A stretch of 64,000 bases of DNA from Bacteroidota bacterium (GCA_020444275.1 JAHLLG010000001.1:1081773-1145772); one strand, 5' to 3'; shown: positions 19,893 to 29,397, numbered from the stretch's first letter. The notes: generated by a model not told the origin, from the sequence alone. Numbers and translations: made by a program.

Positions 19893-21098
19893 ATGAAGCT
19901 AAAAGGGAAAAATATTTTATTAGGAGTAACTGGAGGAATAGCGGCCTATAAGGCTGCTATTCTTGTAAGATTACTTGTGAAAGAAGGAGCACAGGTAAAG
20001 GTGGTTATGACCAAATTAGCAAAAGAATTTATTACTCCTTTAACCTTAGCTACACTTTCCAAAAATCCCATTTTAGTAGATTTTTTTGATCCTGAAGATG
20101 GACGTTGGAATAGTCATGTGGATATAGGTTTATGGGCAGATTTATATGTTATTGCGCCTGCAACTGCCAATTCAATGGGTAAAATGGCAAATGCTGTGGC
20201 TGATAATTTATTAATCACAACATACCTATCAGCAAGATGCCCCGTAATGCTTGCTCCAACAATGGATCTGGATATGTACCAACATCCGGCAAATCTTAAA
20301 AATATCGAAACACTTAAATCCTACGGAAATATTATTGTTGAGCCGGATAGTGGTGAGTTAGCCAGTGGTCTTGTAGGTAAAGGTCGAATGGCTGAGCCGG
20401 AAGTTATTACAGAAAGAATTATCGAACACTTTTCTTCAAAAAAAAAACTAAAATCTAAAAAAGTATTAGTTACGGCTGGCCCGACTTATGAACCGATCGA
20501 TCCGGTAAGATTTATAGGTAATTTTAGTTCCGGAAAAATGGGCTATGCTATTGCTGAAGAACTTGCAAATCAGGGTGCCGAAGTTGTTTTAATTTCAGGA
20601 CCTACACATCTAAAACCATGTAATTCATTAATAACCAGAATTGATATCCAAACTGCACAGGAAATGCACGATGCAGCTGTAAAGCATTTTTCAACGTGTG
20701 ATGCCGCAATTATGTCAGCAGCAGTAGCTGATTTTAAACCTGCAACAATAGCCAAAGAAAAAGTAAAGCGAGGAAAAGATAATATGCAAATTGACCTTAC
20801 TCCAAATAAAGATATTGCTGCTGAGTTGGGTAAGTTGAAAAAGAATAAACAAGTATTAGTAGGGTTTGCATTGGAAACAAACGACGAAATCAAAAATGCT
20901 CAAAAAAAGGTTCAAAATAAAAATCTCGATTTTATCGTTCTTAATTCATTAAAGGAAAAAGGAGCAGGATTTGGAGTGGATACCAATAAGATTTGTATTA
21001 TAGACCGATTGGGTAACACTAAAAATTTTGAATTAAAATCAAAAAAGGAAGTTGCTGTTGATATTGTGAATGAACTGATCACTAAAATAGAGGAATAA
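19893..21098 (+). CDS. coaBC: Bifunctional phosphopantothenoylcysteine decarboxylase/synthetase (Dfp)
   Basis: A 401-residue fusion catalysing two consecutive steps of coenzyme A synthesis. The N-terminal CoaC flavoprotein (about 1-180) has LLGVTGGIAAYKAA, the His in NSHVDIGLWAD, and PATANSMGKMANAVADNLL. The C-terminal CoaB domain (about 185-400) has VTAGPTYEPIDPVRFIGNFS, SSGKMGYA and AAVADFKP followed by the Lys-rich KEKVKRGKD region. Another CoA gene, coaE, lies at 62075. It is in the bamD-rpoZ operon and only 3 bases separate it from the next gene. Confidence 0.96.
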   Translation: MKLKGKNILLGVTGGIAAYKAAILVRLLVKEGAQVKVVMTKLAKEFITPLTLATLSKNPILVDFFDPEDGRWNSHVDIGLWADLYVIAPATANSMGKMANAVADNLLITTYLSARCPVMLAPTMDLDMYQHPANLKNIETLKSYGNIIVEPDSGELASGLVGKGRMAEPEVITERIIEHFSSKKKLKSKKVLVTAGPTYEPIDPVRFIGNFSSGKMGYAIAEELANQGAEVVLISGPTHLKPCNSLITRIDIQTAQEMHDAAVKHFSTCDAAIMSAAVADFKPATIAKEKVKRGKDNMQIDLTPNKDIAAELGKLKKNKQVLVGFALETNDEIKNAQKKVQNKNLDFIVLNSLKEKGAGFGVDTNKICIIDRLGNTKNFELKSKKEVAVDIVNELITKIEE

Positions 21099-21101
21099 CT
21101 C

Positions 21102-21998
21102 ATGAGAAAACTGATTGTACTTACCTTTGGATTACTATTCTCGATAACCATATTTAGTCAGGAACTTAGATGTAATATTCAGGTTAACTCTTCGCAAATT
21201 CAGGGAACAAATAAACAAGTTTTTCAGACCTTACAAACAGCTATATATGAGTTTATGAATAATACTGCATGGACCAACCATGTTTATGCGAACGAGGAGC
21301 GCATTGAATGTAACATTATGATTACTTTGCAGGATCATAGTGGCGATGAGTTTACAGGTAGTATACAGGTACAATCGCGTCGTCCTGTTTTTAATACTTC
21401 ATACAACACTACAGTGCTTAATTATAAAGATGACAATTTAAAATTTAATTATGTAGAATTTGAACCATTAGAATTTAGTTTAAACGAACATCGATCTAAT
21501 CTAACATCGGTTCTTGCGTATTATGCGTATGTCATCATCGGTTTGGATTATGACACCTTTTCTTTGATGGGAGGAACAGAATTTTTCCAGAAAGCTGAGC
21601 GAATTGTGAATAACGCTCAAAATGCTCCGGAAAGTGGTTGGAAAGCTTTTGAAAGCAGAAGAAACCGATATTGGTTAATCGAAAATATTTTAAATGATAG
21701 ATATAAAGGAATACGAGAGTTTTTATATCGATATCACAGGTTAGGTCTGGATGTTATGGAAAGTAAGGAGGCTCAGGGAAGAGCGGTTATTGCAGAAAGC
21801 CTGGAACTTTTGCAAAAGATTTACAGACAAAAGCCTGATCCGTATCTGTTTTTTTATGACTTAATACTGAATGCTAAATCAGATGAGCTGGTTAATGTGT
21901 TCTCAGAATCGTTCATGGCTGAGGCCGATCGTGCTTATAATATTCTTGTAGAGATTGACCCTACACGATCTGATAAGTATAAAAAGATCAAACAGTAG
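21102..21998 (+). CDS. porD: DUF4835 protein, probable type IX secretion protein PorD
   Basis: 298 residues with a signal peptide (LTFGLLFSITIFSQ) and then a periplasmic domain with ELRCNIQVNSSQIQGTNKQV near the mature N-terminus. This start, the NTTVLNYKDDNLKFNYVEFEPLEF segment and the VLAYYAYVIIGLDYDTFS segment are typical of DUF4835, to which PorD of Porphyromonas belongs. PorD is needed for type IX secretion in that genus, but its exact role is unclear. It lies 3 bases after coaBC, the usual position in Bacteroidota. The family is firm; the PorD function is by homology. Confidence 0.78.
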   Translation: MRKLIVLTFGLLFSITIFSQELRCNIQVNSSQIQGTNKQVFQTLQTAIYEFMNNTAWTNHVYANEERIECNIMITLQDHSGDEFTGSIQVQSRRPVFNTSYNTTVLNYKDDNLKFNYVEFEPLEFSLNEHRSNLTSVLAYYAYVIIGLDYDTFSLMGGTEFFQKAERIVNNAQNAPESGWKAFESRRNRYWLIENILNDRYKGIREFLYRYHRLGLDVMESKEAQGRAVIAESLELLQKIYRQKPDPYLFFYDLILNAKSDELVNVFSESFMAEADRAYNILVEIDPTRSDKYKKIKQ

Positions 21999-22032
21999 TC
22001 ACTATTTTTAGTTTCTAACCGCGAATAGTGGG

Positions 22033-22061
22033 TTTTCAATAATCTTTTTTTAGTAAGTTTG
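22033..22061 (+). promoter_or_regulatory. Candidate promoter for recN
   Basis: A perfect -7 TAAGTTTG (22054-22061) with a weak TTTT -33 (22033-22036) 17 bases before it. It overlaps the TTG at 22059, which argues that recN starts at the ATG at 22089. Confidence 0.5.
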
Positions 22062-22088
22062 TATCAACATTCTGATAAAAACAAAACT

Positions 22089-23750
22089 ATGCTGCAATCA
22101 ATTTATATTCAGAATTATGCTTTAATCAATGAATTAGAAATTGATTTTAATAAAGGATTAAATATCATCACAGGAGAAACCGGTGCTGGTAAATCCATTT
22201 TATTAGGTGCCTTATCGCTGGTGCTTGGGCAACGTGCCGACACTTCTGTTTTAAAAGATAAGTCAAAAAAATGTTTTGTTGAAGCAAATTTCCAGATCAA
22301 GCAATATCATATAAAAGATTTTTTTAAGCAGAATGATCTGGACTATGAAGATGTTACAACTATACGGAGAGAAATCACCGATAACGGAAAATCAAGGGCA
22401 TTTATAAATGATACGCCGGTAAATCTTTCGGTTTTAAAAGATTTAAGCAACAATTTAATTGACATTCATTCGCAGCACGAAAGTTTACTCCTGGGCGATG
22501 ATCATTTTCAGTTGAGCCTGGTTGATTCTTTTGCTAATCATCAGGGGTTACTTGATACATATCGGAATAAATTCGAAGAATATCTTGTTCTGAATTCAGA
22601 ATACAATAAATTGGTAAATAATGCCGATAAGGCAAAATCTGATTTGGATTATTTTCAATATCAATTTGACCAGTTAGAGGAGCTAAAGCTTGTTGAAGGA
22701 GAACAAGAAGAATTAGAAGAGGAATTAGAACAATTAAATCATGCTGAAGAAATTAAGTTAAAGCTCTCAGAATGCTATAATTTATTGTCGGGTGAAGAAC
22801 TATCCATAATATCTAATTTAAAGCAGGCAAAAACGGCTATTGAATCCATTTCAAAATATATTAAGGAGGGAGAGGAGCTTACGAAGCGCCTGGATTCTGC
22901 TTATATCGAGTTACAGGATATAGAAAACGAAATAGAACTGTTAAATGAAAAAATTGAGCACGATCCGGCACGAATTGAGTTTATTCGCGAAAGATTGGAT
23001 AGTATTTATGCACAGGAACAAAAACACAAAGTTTCATCTGTTGAGGAATTGATAAAAATTAAAGAGGAGCTGCAGCAAAAAATAGATCATATTAATTCCT
23101 ATGATTTTGAAACCGAAAAGGTGAAAAAGCAATTGGATTTGTTGCAAACTGAACTTGAGCAAGATGCAACGAGTATTTCAGAGAACAGGAAAGCGGTAAT
23201 ACCTAAAATTGAGCAAAAGGTAATTGAGATACTTAAATTATTGGGTATTACAAATGCCAACTTTAAGGTTGAGCAGATACCATCAGAGGAATTTTTACCA
23301 ACAGGCAAGGAGTTTATACGTTTCTTGTTTTCAGCAAATAAGAATGTTCCTTTAGAAGAGCTTTCGAAGGTAGCATCGGGAGGTGAAATTTCAAGATTAA
23401 TGCTAAGTATTAAATCGTTAATTGTTGAAACCAAAACCTTACCAACCATAATTTTTGATGAGATTGATACGGGAATATCCGGTGAAATTGCCGATAAGAT
23501 GGGATCAATTATTAAAAAAATGTCTAAAAATATGCAGGTAATTAATATTACTCATTTACCTCAAATTGCAGGTAAAGGAGATTTTCATTATCTGGTATAT
23601 AAAAAAGATAATCACGAAACTACAAATACATATATAAAACTTTTATCGCAGGAAGAACGAGTAAATGAAATTGCAAAAATGTTGAGTGGAGAAGCGCTAA
23701 CAGATGCTGCAATTCAGAATGCAAAAGTTTTACTGTCTAAAGTAGAATAA
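22089..23750 (+). CDS. recN: DNA repair protein RecN
   Basis: A 553-residue SMC-like ATPase that acts early in double-strand-break repair. The N-terminal ATPase half has Walker A GETGAGKS near residues 31-38 and DIHSQHESLLL. A central coiled coil spans about 150-370 and is rich in Glu and Lys. The C-terminal half carries the signature KVASGGEISRLMLSIK and Walker B TIIFDEIDTGISG, and ends with INITHLPQIA. The frame opens at a TTG at 22059, but the ATG at 22089 starts the conserved MLQSIYIQNYALI, and a -7 promoter box overlaps the TTG. Confidence 0.95.
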   Translation: MLQSIYIQNYALINELEIDFNKGLNIITGETGAGKSILLGALSLVLGQRADTSVLKDKSKKCFVEANFQIKQYHIKDFFKQNDLDYEDVTTIRREITDNGKSRAFINDTPVNLSVLKDLSNNLIDIHSQHESLLLGDDHFQLSLVDSFANHQGLLDTYRNKFEEYLVLNSEYNKLVNNADKAKSDLDYFQYQFDQLEELKLVEGEQEELEEELEQLNHAEEIKLKLSECYNLLSGEELSIISNLKQAKTAIESISKYIKEGEELTKRLDSAYIELQDIENEIELLNEKIEHDPARIEFIRERLDSIYAQEQKHKVSSVEELIKIKEELQQKIDHINSYDFETEKVKKQLDLLQTELEQDATSISENRKAVIPKIEQKVIEILKLLGITNANFKVEQIPSEEFLPTGKEFIRFLFSANKNVPLEELSKVASGGEISRLMLSIKSLIVETKTLPTIIFDEIDTGISGEIADKMGSIIKKMSKNMQVINITHLPQIAGKGDFHYLVYKKDNHETTNTYIKLLSQEERVNEIAKMLSGEALTDAAIQNAKVLLSKVE

Positions 23751-23824
23751 ATCTTAATAACATATACGAGTGAACATTCTAACTACATTATTGTATGTAA
23801 CTTGTATTTATAAAAAATTTAATC

Positions 23825-24691
23825 ATGGCATTTAATTTATTAAAAGGTAAAAAAGGATTAATTTTTGGTGCATTGAACGATAAATCAATAGCATGGAAGG
23901 TAGCTGAAAAGGCTTATGAAGAAGGAGCAGAAATTGTTCTTACAAATGCACCATTTGCTTTACGCTTAGGAGATACAGAAGAGTTAGCAAAAAAATGTAA
24001 TACTGAGGTTATTCCCGCTGATGCAACAAAAATTGAGGATATTGAAAACTTGGTAGATAAAGCCATGGAACGTTTCGGTGGCAAATTTGATTTTATTCTT
24101 CATTCAATCGGAATGTCGCCAAATGTTCGAAAAGGAATCACGTATGATAACTTAAATTACGATTATTTTCTTAAGACATTAGATGTTTCGGCATTATCAT
24201 TTCATAAAATTTTACAGGTTTCCAGAAAAAAGGATGCTTTGAATAAATGGGGATCGGTATTAGCGCTTTCATATGTTGCTGCACAGCGAACACTTTATGG
24301 TTATAACGATATGGCCGATGCAAAATCATTATTGGAATCTATAGCACGAAGTTTTGGTTATATCTACGGGCGTGAACGAAAAATCAGGATTAATACTATT
24401 TCGCAATCACCAACACAAACAACAGCTGGATCAGGTGTTATGGGCCTGGATGAGTTGATGGATTTCTCCAATCGAATGTCGCCTTTAGGAAATGCCGACG
24501 CTGAAGAGTGTGCCGATTTCTGTATCACGATGTTCTCAGATTTAACCAGGAAAATCACCATGCAAAATATTTTCCACGATGGAGGATTCTCAAGTATGGG
24601 TATGAGTCGTCGTGCAATGGATGTGTATAGTAAAAACCTGGATGAATGTTGTGAGTTTAGAGATGTGACACATAAATTTGAAGAATTTTAA
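23825..24691 (+). CDS. fabI: Enoyl-[acyl-carrier-protein] reductase (NADH), FabI
   Basis: A 288-residue short-chain dehydrogenase-type enzyme that performs the last reduction of each fatty-acid elongation cycle. The N-terminal nucleotide-binding region has the FabI pattern KGLIFGALNDKSIAWKVA, followed by HSIGMSP. The catalytic Tyr-(6 residues)-Lys motif appears in YNDMADAKSLLES, and IRINTISQSPTQTTAGSGV forms the substrate-loop region. The C-terminus extends about 25 residues past the usual end (DVYSKNLDECCEFRDVTHKF). The gene stands alone and ends in a short strong hairpin. Confidence 0.95.
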   Translation: MAFNLLKGKKGLIFGALNDKSIAWKVAEKAYEEGAEIVLTNAPFALRLGDTEELAKKCNTEVIPADATKIEDIENLVDKAMERFGGKFDFILHSIGMSPNVRKGITYDNLNYDYFLKTLDVSALSFHKILQVSRKKDALNKWGSVLALSYVAAQRTLYGYNDMADAKSLLESIARSFGYIYGRERKIRINTISQSPTQTTAGSGVMGLDELMDFSNRMSPLGNADAEECADFCITMFSDLTRKITMQNIFHDGGFSSMGMSRRAMDVYSKNLDECCEFRDVTHKFEEF

Positions 24692-24700
24692 AGATAATAT

Positions 24701-24724
24701 AAACCGGCAAAAGCCGGTTTTTTT
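24701..24724 (+). terminator. Terminator after fabI
   Basis: Arms AAACCGGC and GCCGGTTT with an AAAA loop, followed by four more T residues. Confidence 0.88.
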
Positions 24725-24785
24725 ATGACTTCTTTGGAAGATTGTAAATTTTCACTTAGTTTTCCGGCTTTTAAAAATTACGGCT

Positions 24786-25931
24786 ATGGCATTCGTTATT
24801 CTTACATTATTCTATGTCTTCTTCCCAATTGTGCTTTTATATCTGAGTCATAAATATGCTATTATTAATAAGATAGGCGCAATTTTATTGGCCTATGCTT
24901 TTGGTTTAGTATTAGGTAATCTGGGTATATTGCCTGAGGAGAGTGATAAGATTCAAGATATACTAACAACCTTAACTGTTCCATTAGCAATACCATTATT
25001 GCTTTTTTCAACAAACATCAAGGTATGGTTTAAAATGGCAGGAAAAACATTGGCTTCTATGTTAATTGCCTTGGTTAGTGTTGTGTTGGTCGTTTTTATT
25101 GGATATGTCATTTTTAGTGGGAATGGCATTAAAGATTTGTGGAAAGTTGGCGGTTTATTGGTTGGTTTATATTCTGGTGGCACACCGAATCTGGCGTCCT
25201 TAAAATTGGTTTTAAATGTCGATCCTGATGTGTTTGTGATAACACACTCCTTTGATATGCTGATATCTGCAATATACTTACTGTTTTTAATTTCAATTGG
25301 ACAGAAAGTATTCCATTTGATATTACCAAAATATAAAAGTGTTCATGGAGATTATAGTAATAATAAGAATACATTTGATAACGATTACTGGGGATTTTGG
25401 AAGAAACCATATAGGATGTCTGTATTAAAAGGTTTAGGACTGTCCATACTAATATTTGCCATAGGAGGGAGCTTAACTTTTATTGTACCAGAAAAAGCAG
25501 AAATGGCAGTTGTGATTTTAACTATAACAACCCTGGCAATCTTAAGTTCTTTAATCAAAGGAGTCAATAAACTCGATAAAACATTTGATTTAGGAATGTA
25601 TTTTATCTTGGTATTCAGCTTGGTTATTGCTTCAATGGCCGACATACATACTTTTAAGGGAACAGCACCTGATTTATTGATGTACATCTCATTTGTAATA
25701 TTTGGGTCATTAATTCTTCATGTATTAATTTCCAAAATATTTAAAATTGATGCCGATACTGTGATGATTACTTCTACTGCATTAATCTGTTCTCCGCCAT
25801 TTGTGCCTGTAATTGCAGGTGCTATAAAAAACAGGGAAATTATAGTTTCAGGTTTAACTGTTGGAATAATAGGCTATGCCATAGGGAATTATTTAGGATT
25901 TATTGTAGCCGAAATTTTAAAGGTAATATAA
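24786..25931 (+). CDS. DUF819 family multi-spanning membrane protein
   Basis: A 381-residue hydrophobic protein with about 10-11 membrane segments and a cytoplasmic-looking charged stretch at about 178-205 (PKYKSVHGDYSNNKNTFDND). The segment GLYSGGTPNLASLKLVL and the C-terminal PPFVPVIAGAIKNREIIVSG repeat-like half are characteristic of DUF819 (YjcL-like) proteins. These resemble secondary transporters with an inverted-repeat fold, but no substrate is established. It sits alone after the fabI terminator with no obvious functional partner. Confidence 0.8.
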   Translation: MAFVILTLFYVFFPIVLLYLSHKYAIINKIGAILLAYAFGLVLGNLGILPEESDKIQDILTTLTVPLAIPLLLFSTNIKVWFKMAGKTLASMLIALVSVVLVVFIGYVIFSGNGIKDLWKVGGLLVGLYSGGTPNLASLKLVLNVDPDVFVITHSFDMLISAIYLLFLISIGQKVFHLILPKYKSVHGDYSNNKNTFDNDYWGFWKKPYRMSVLKGLGLSILIFAIGGSLTFIVPEKAEMAVVILTITTLAILSSLIKGVNKLDKTFDLGMYFILVFSLVIASMADIHTFKGTAPDLLMYISFVIFGSLILHVLISKIFKIDADTVMITSTALICSPPFVPVIAGAIKNREIIVSGLTVGIIGYAIGNYLGFIVAEILKVI

Positions 25932-25980
25932 AGATTAATCAATTTAATAATATTACGTTAGTAGCTAATTCAAGAAAATC

Positions 25981-26042
25981 TTTGTGGAACTTTGTGCCTT
26001 CCCTGCCTTGCCGGCAGGCAGGTTCGTGTTCCTTTGTGGTTT
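25981..26042. repeat. Four decamer repeats interrupted by a GC-rich palindrome
   Basis: TTTGTGGAAC (25981), TTTGTGCCTT (25991), TTCGTGTTCC (26023) and TTTGTGGTTT (26033) form a 10-base-period array. Exactly between units 2 and 3 lie 22 bases (26001-26022) holding the near-palindrome CCTGCCT-TGCC/GGCAGGCAGG, which shares its core with the perfect palindrome at 16073-16096. The phase of the array is kept across the 22-base block. It lies in the 210-base gap between two convergent genes, which otherwise shows nothing. Confidence 0.75.
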
Positions 26043-26141
26043 AGTTATTTATATTCTGTTCCAAAGAACACCAAGAATTGTATAAAGCAACAAATTGACT
26101 TTTTAGACAACTCATCGTTTTATAATATCTTACTGAATATT

Positions 26142-27506
26142 CTAAAATAAAAAGTTCATTCCGATATATAAGCCACTGCTTCCATCTCGTTCATCAGCAG
26201 CTAAACCGTAATCGAAAGCTACGATAAAATTTTCATTCAATGCAAAATGAAGTCCTAATCCATAACCCATATGTAGTTCATCAGAACTAGCATCAAAATA
26301 ATTCTCAACATTTACACTACCATCATCAGGAATATTGCTTTTATCAATTTCTGTTTCCTGAACAACCTGTCCAAAATCAGCGAATGTGCTTAAGGCAATA
26401 TATAAGTTTTGATTCATAATTACCGTATTCACAAATTTCCATCGAAACTCCAGATTACCATATACAATTCCATCTCCAATTATACGGTTTCTTAATACTC
26501 CACGAACTGTTTTTGATCCTCCCAATCCTTCAATTACAATTGATGGATTGTAAGAAAAATTCAAGTAAGGTAACATGTAGAATGGTGTTGTACCAGCAAT
26601 AGTTCCTTGGTAACCTAAACGGTATGCAAATGATAATTTCTTTTGAATTAGTGTAAGATATTGTCGATGTGTTAGTGATAGCTGTGTATAACTGTTCTCA
26701 TAATTATCCAGGAAGGAAGGTGCTGTGACAACAATTATTTCCGACCAGATTCCTTTCATTGGATTCGCTTCATTATCACGAGTATCATAAATTCCTCCCA
26801 GTTTAATGTAATTGACTTTTCCTCCATCGGCATCTTTCTCCGGAATAATTCCCCAATCTACATATCGATCATACAAACCCGGAACACTATCGGTTGATGG
26901 CAGCAACTCATCTTCATCTAACCCATCGTTTAAAGCATCAATATCAACCGATCCTAATTTATGATTGATATGAGCAAACCCAGCCAACCATTTAAAATTA
27001 CTTTGAAAAATACTACCAGAAAAATCGGCTGCAACACGAAGCATTTTGCGTTCCATACGATAATACATTCTTGATCTGTACAATGAATTATCGTCATCTT
27101 CAAAATCGGGTATGTAAGCCGATTGGTAGCCATTAAATCCGTAAAAGTCCAAAGCTTGTTCGGTTAAATAACTAACATCAGCAGTAATACGAATAGATTT
27201 TTCAGGAAACATATGCCCGGAGTCAAAAGATAGTTGGTTAATTCCACTACCTTTCGTTGTTCGCGATATCTCAAAATAGATGGATTGCAGATATTCAGGA
27301 TAACTGGTCGGTTTTCCATAATTGTAAAAATTTACCAAACCACCATATTTAAATCCCAAATCGCTGTCGTAAGCTACAACAGGCACAGCTCCAAAAGTCC
27401 AGCCATCTTTTATTTTTTCCTCTTTCGTATTTAATGTGTCAACCTGACTAAACGCCGTAATTGTTGATAAACTGAATAAAACAAGGACTGCTGATAGCTT
27501 TTTCAT
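26142..27506 (-). CDS. Omp85-family-like outer-membrane barrel protein
   Basis: 454 residues with a signal peptide (LVLFSLSTITAFSQ). The mature protein is a barrel without obvious POTRA domains: GWTFGAVPVVAYDSDLGFKYGG opens it, YIKLGGIYDTRDNEANPMKG resembles the conserved surface-antigen motif, and LGGSKTVRGVLRNRI with YGNLEFRWKF matches the lid-loop (VRGY-like) and penultimate strands of the BamA/TamA barrel. It ends in GLYIGMNFLF, an aromatic outer-membrane sorting end. Such short Omp85-like proteins are common in Bacteroidota and mostly uncharacterised. It starts 15 bases after the YfcC-type transporter gene and should share its transcript. Confidence 0.8.
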   Translation of the reverse strand: MKKLSAVLVLFSLSTITAFSQVDTLNTKEEKIKDGWTFGAVPVVAYDSDLGFKYGGLVNFYNYGKPTSYPEYLQSIYFEISRTTKGSGINQLSFDSGHMFPEKSIRITADVSYLTEQALDFYGFNGYQSAYIPDFEDDDNSLYRSRMYYRMERKMLRVAADFSGSIFQSNFKWLAGFAHINHKLGSVDIDALNDGLDEDELLPSTDSVPGLYDRYVDWGIIPEKDADGGKVNYIKLGGIYDTRDNEANPMKGIWSEIIVVTAPSFLDNYENSYTQLSLTHRQYLTLIQKKLSFAYRLGYQGTIAGTTPFYMLPYLNFSYNPSIVIEGLGGSKTVRGVLRNRIIGDGIVYGNLEFRWKFVNTVIMNQNLYIALSTFADFGQVVQETEIDKSNIPDDGSVNVENYFDASSDELHMGYGLGLHFALNENFIVAFDYGLAADERDGSSGLYIGMNFLF

Positions 27507-27521
27507 CTACGTGTAATTAAA

Positions 27522-29129
27522 TTAAAAACCATTTAAATCCATGAGCACTGTTGGGATCAATAATAGAAATCCCAGTAAAATCAGAATGATCATAAATGGA
27601 GTAATCCATTTTACCCATTTTTCATATGGAATTTTGGCAACACCTAAAACACCAATCAACACGCCGGATGTTGGTGTTATCATGTTGGTAAAACCATCTC
27701 CAAACTGAAAAGCCATAACTGTAGCCTGACGCGATATGCCAATTAAATCAGAAAAAGGAGCCATAATAGGCATGGTTAACGCAGCTTTGGCACTTCCTGA
27801 AGGAATAATAATATTTATAAATGTTTGAATAATATACATGATTCCTATAGAACCAACCTTGCCCATAGATTTCATCGATTGAGAAACCGAGTATAATATG
27901 GTATCAATAATTTTTCCTTCCTGCAGAACAATAATAATTCCTCCTGCAAGCCCTACAATTAAAGCTGCAGAAGAGATGTCGCGTGCTCCTTCCAAGAATA
28001 ATTTTGTAATATTATTGGGTGATTTATTGTTGGCAATACCGGCTGCCAGTCCCATAACAAAGAACAATGTAGCAATTTCCATTACGTACCATCCGTAACC
28101 CATTACACCTATAATAAGAAATAGAATAGTAAAGAGAAGAATGTTTAGTATAAAAAAGTGTACTGATTTTCTTAATACCAGTGGTCCAAGAATAACAAAT
28201 AATCCTGTCAATACAGGAATAATTGGAATTGTTGTTGATGAGTTACCTATTGATAAAGTTGTTTGCATATTAATAACAGATGCAATAATCAATATTACTG
28301 AAATAAAACCATAAACGATCCAGGCCGATATTGGAGTATAATATTTAAGATGCTCTTCGTCAAGGTGTTCTTTTTGTCTCCAGTTGATGTTGTCATCTTC
28401 GAAAACCGGTGATAATCTTGGGTTTTTCTTTATTTTATTGGCATATCTGAGAACATAGGCAATTCCAACCACATTTAGTACAATCCAGGTAAAAAATCTA
28501 TATTCAATTCCTGTAAATAAGGGAATGCCAGATAAACCTTGTGCTATACCTATTGTAAATGGATTTAAAAGTGCACCTGCAAATCCTAAACCTGCACCCA
28601 CAAAACATAAATTTACACCTACAATTGAATCATAACCCATGGATAAAGCAAGGGGAACGAAAATGATCACAAATGCTATGGTTTCTTCACTCATACCAAA
28701 CACGGCTCCAAAAATGGAAAACATAAGCATGATCAACACAATAATTATATTGTTAATACCCAGGAATTTGAAAATTTTGATGTGTTCTATTTTCTTGGTT
28801 TTTTTCAAGAAAGTAAATATTCCTACATCAATGGCTTTGCTGTCATTCATAATCCAGAAAGCACCACCAATCATTAAAATAAAAACAATAATGTTTGATT
28901 TATCTACAAATCCTTCAAAAAAGGCAGAGAATATTTCCCAGGTTTGCGGTTGATTCTCTGTGTAATGAAAAGAGTCTTTTACAATTACTTCTTTTTGTGT
29001 TCCATCTTCCAAAGAGATAATCTCACGATCAAATTCTCCTCCCGGAACAAACCAGGTTAGTATTGCTGATAAAACAATTATAAAAAATACAATGACATAC
29101 GTGTGTGGAATATTCCTTTTCTTTTTCAT
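27522..29129 (-). CDS. YfcC/DcuC-family inner-membrane transporter
   Basis: A 535-residue protein with about 12-13 membrane segments. It begins with a cytoplasmic basic start and one membrane helix followed by WFVPGGEFDRE, a signature of the YfcC branch, and has FGMSEETIAFVIIFVPLALSMGYD and the repeated SGSAKAALTMPIMAP and FQFGDGFTNMITPTSG motifs of the substrate-binding re-entrant regions. Family members move C4-dicarboxylates or amino acids; the substrate here is unknown. It is divergent from hutI across 283 bases and upstream of an Omp85-like barrel gene, so uptake linked to histidine use is possible but unproven. Confidence 0.82.
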   Translation of the reverse strand: MKKKRNIPHTYVIVFFIIVLSAILTWFVPGGEFDREIISLEDGTQKEVIVKDSFHYTENQPQTWEIFSAFFEGFVDKSNIIVFILMIGGAFWIMNDSKAIDVGIFTFLKKTKKIEHIKIFKFLGINNIIIVLIMLMFSIFGAVFGMSEETIAFVIIFVPLALSMGYDSIVGVNLCFVGAGLGFAGALLNPFTIGIAQGLSGIPLFTGIEYRFFTWIVLNVVGIAYVLRYANKIKKNPRLSPVFEDDNINWRQKEHLDEEHLKYYTPISAWIVYGFISVILIIASVINMQTTLSIGNSSTTIPIIPVLTGLFVILGPLVLRKSVHFFILNILLFTILFLIIGVMGYGWYVMEIATLFFVMGLAAGIANNKSPNNITKLFLEGARDISSAALIVGLAGGIIIVLQEGKIIDTILYSVSQSMKSMGKVGSIGIMYIIQTFINIIIPSGSAKAALTMPIMAPFSDLIGISRQATVMAFQFGDGFTNMITPTSGVLIGVLGVAKIPYEKWVKWITPFMIILILLGFLLLIPTVLMDLNGF

Positions 29130-29350
29130 ACTATTTTAGATTAAGAATTATAATTAAGGCGTAAAAATAGAATATAACCTGATTAATTCATAAATCTTTC
29201 AGATTAATCTTGTAGCGAAGAAATTATATAGGTCTTATTGATTAAACTTTAATTATTATTTCTTGTTAAAGTTATTCTTCAGTAATTGTTAATCATAGAC
29301 CGTAATGATAGTTATGAATACCTCAGGATAAGTTATAGAACAGGATTTTT

Positions 29351-29383
29351 TTTGTTTATATAGCGATGAATTTTGTATTTTCG
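29351..29383 (+). promoter_or_regulatory. Promoter of hutI-ftcD
   Basis: TTTG (29351-29354), 21 bases, then TATTTTCG (29376-29383), one mismatch from TAnnTTTG. It lies 30 bases before the hutI ATG. Confidence 0.55.
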
Positions 29384-29397
29384 TACCAAATATAAAG

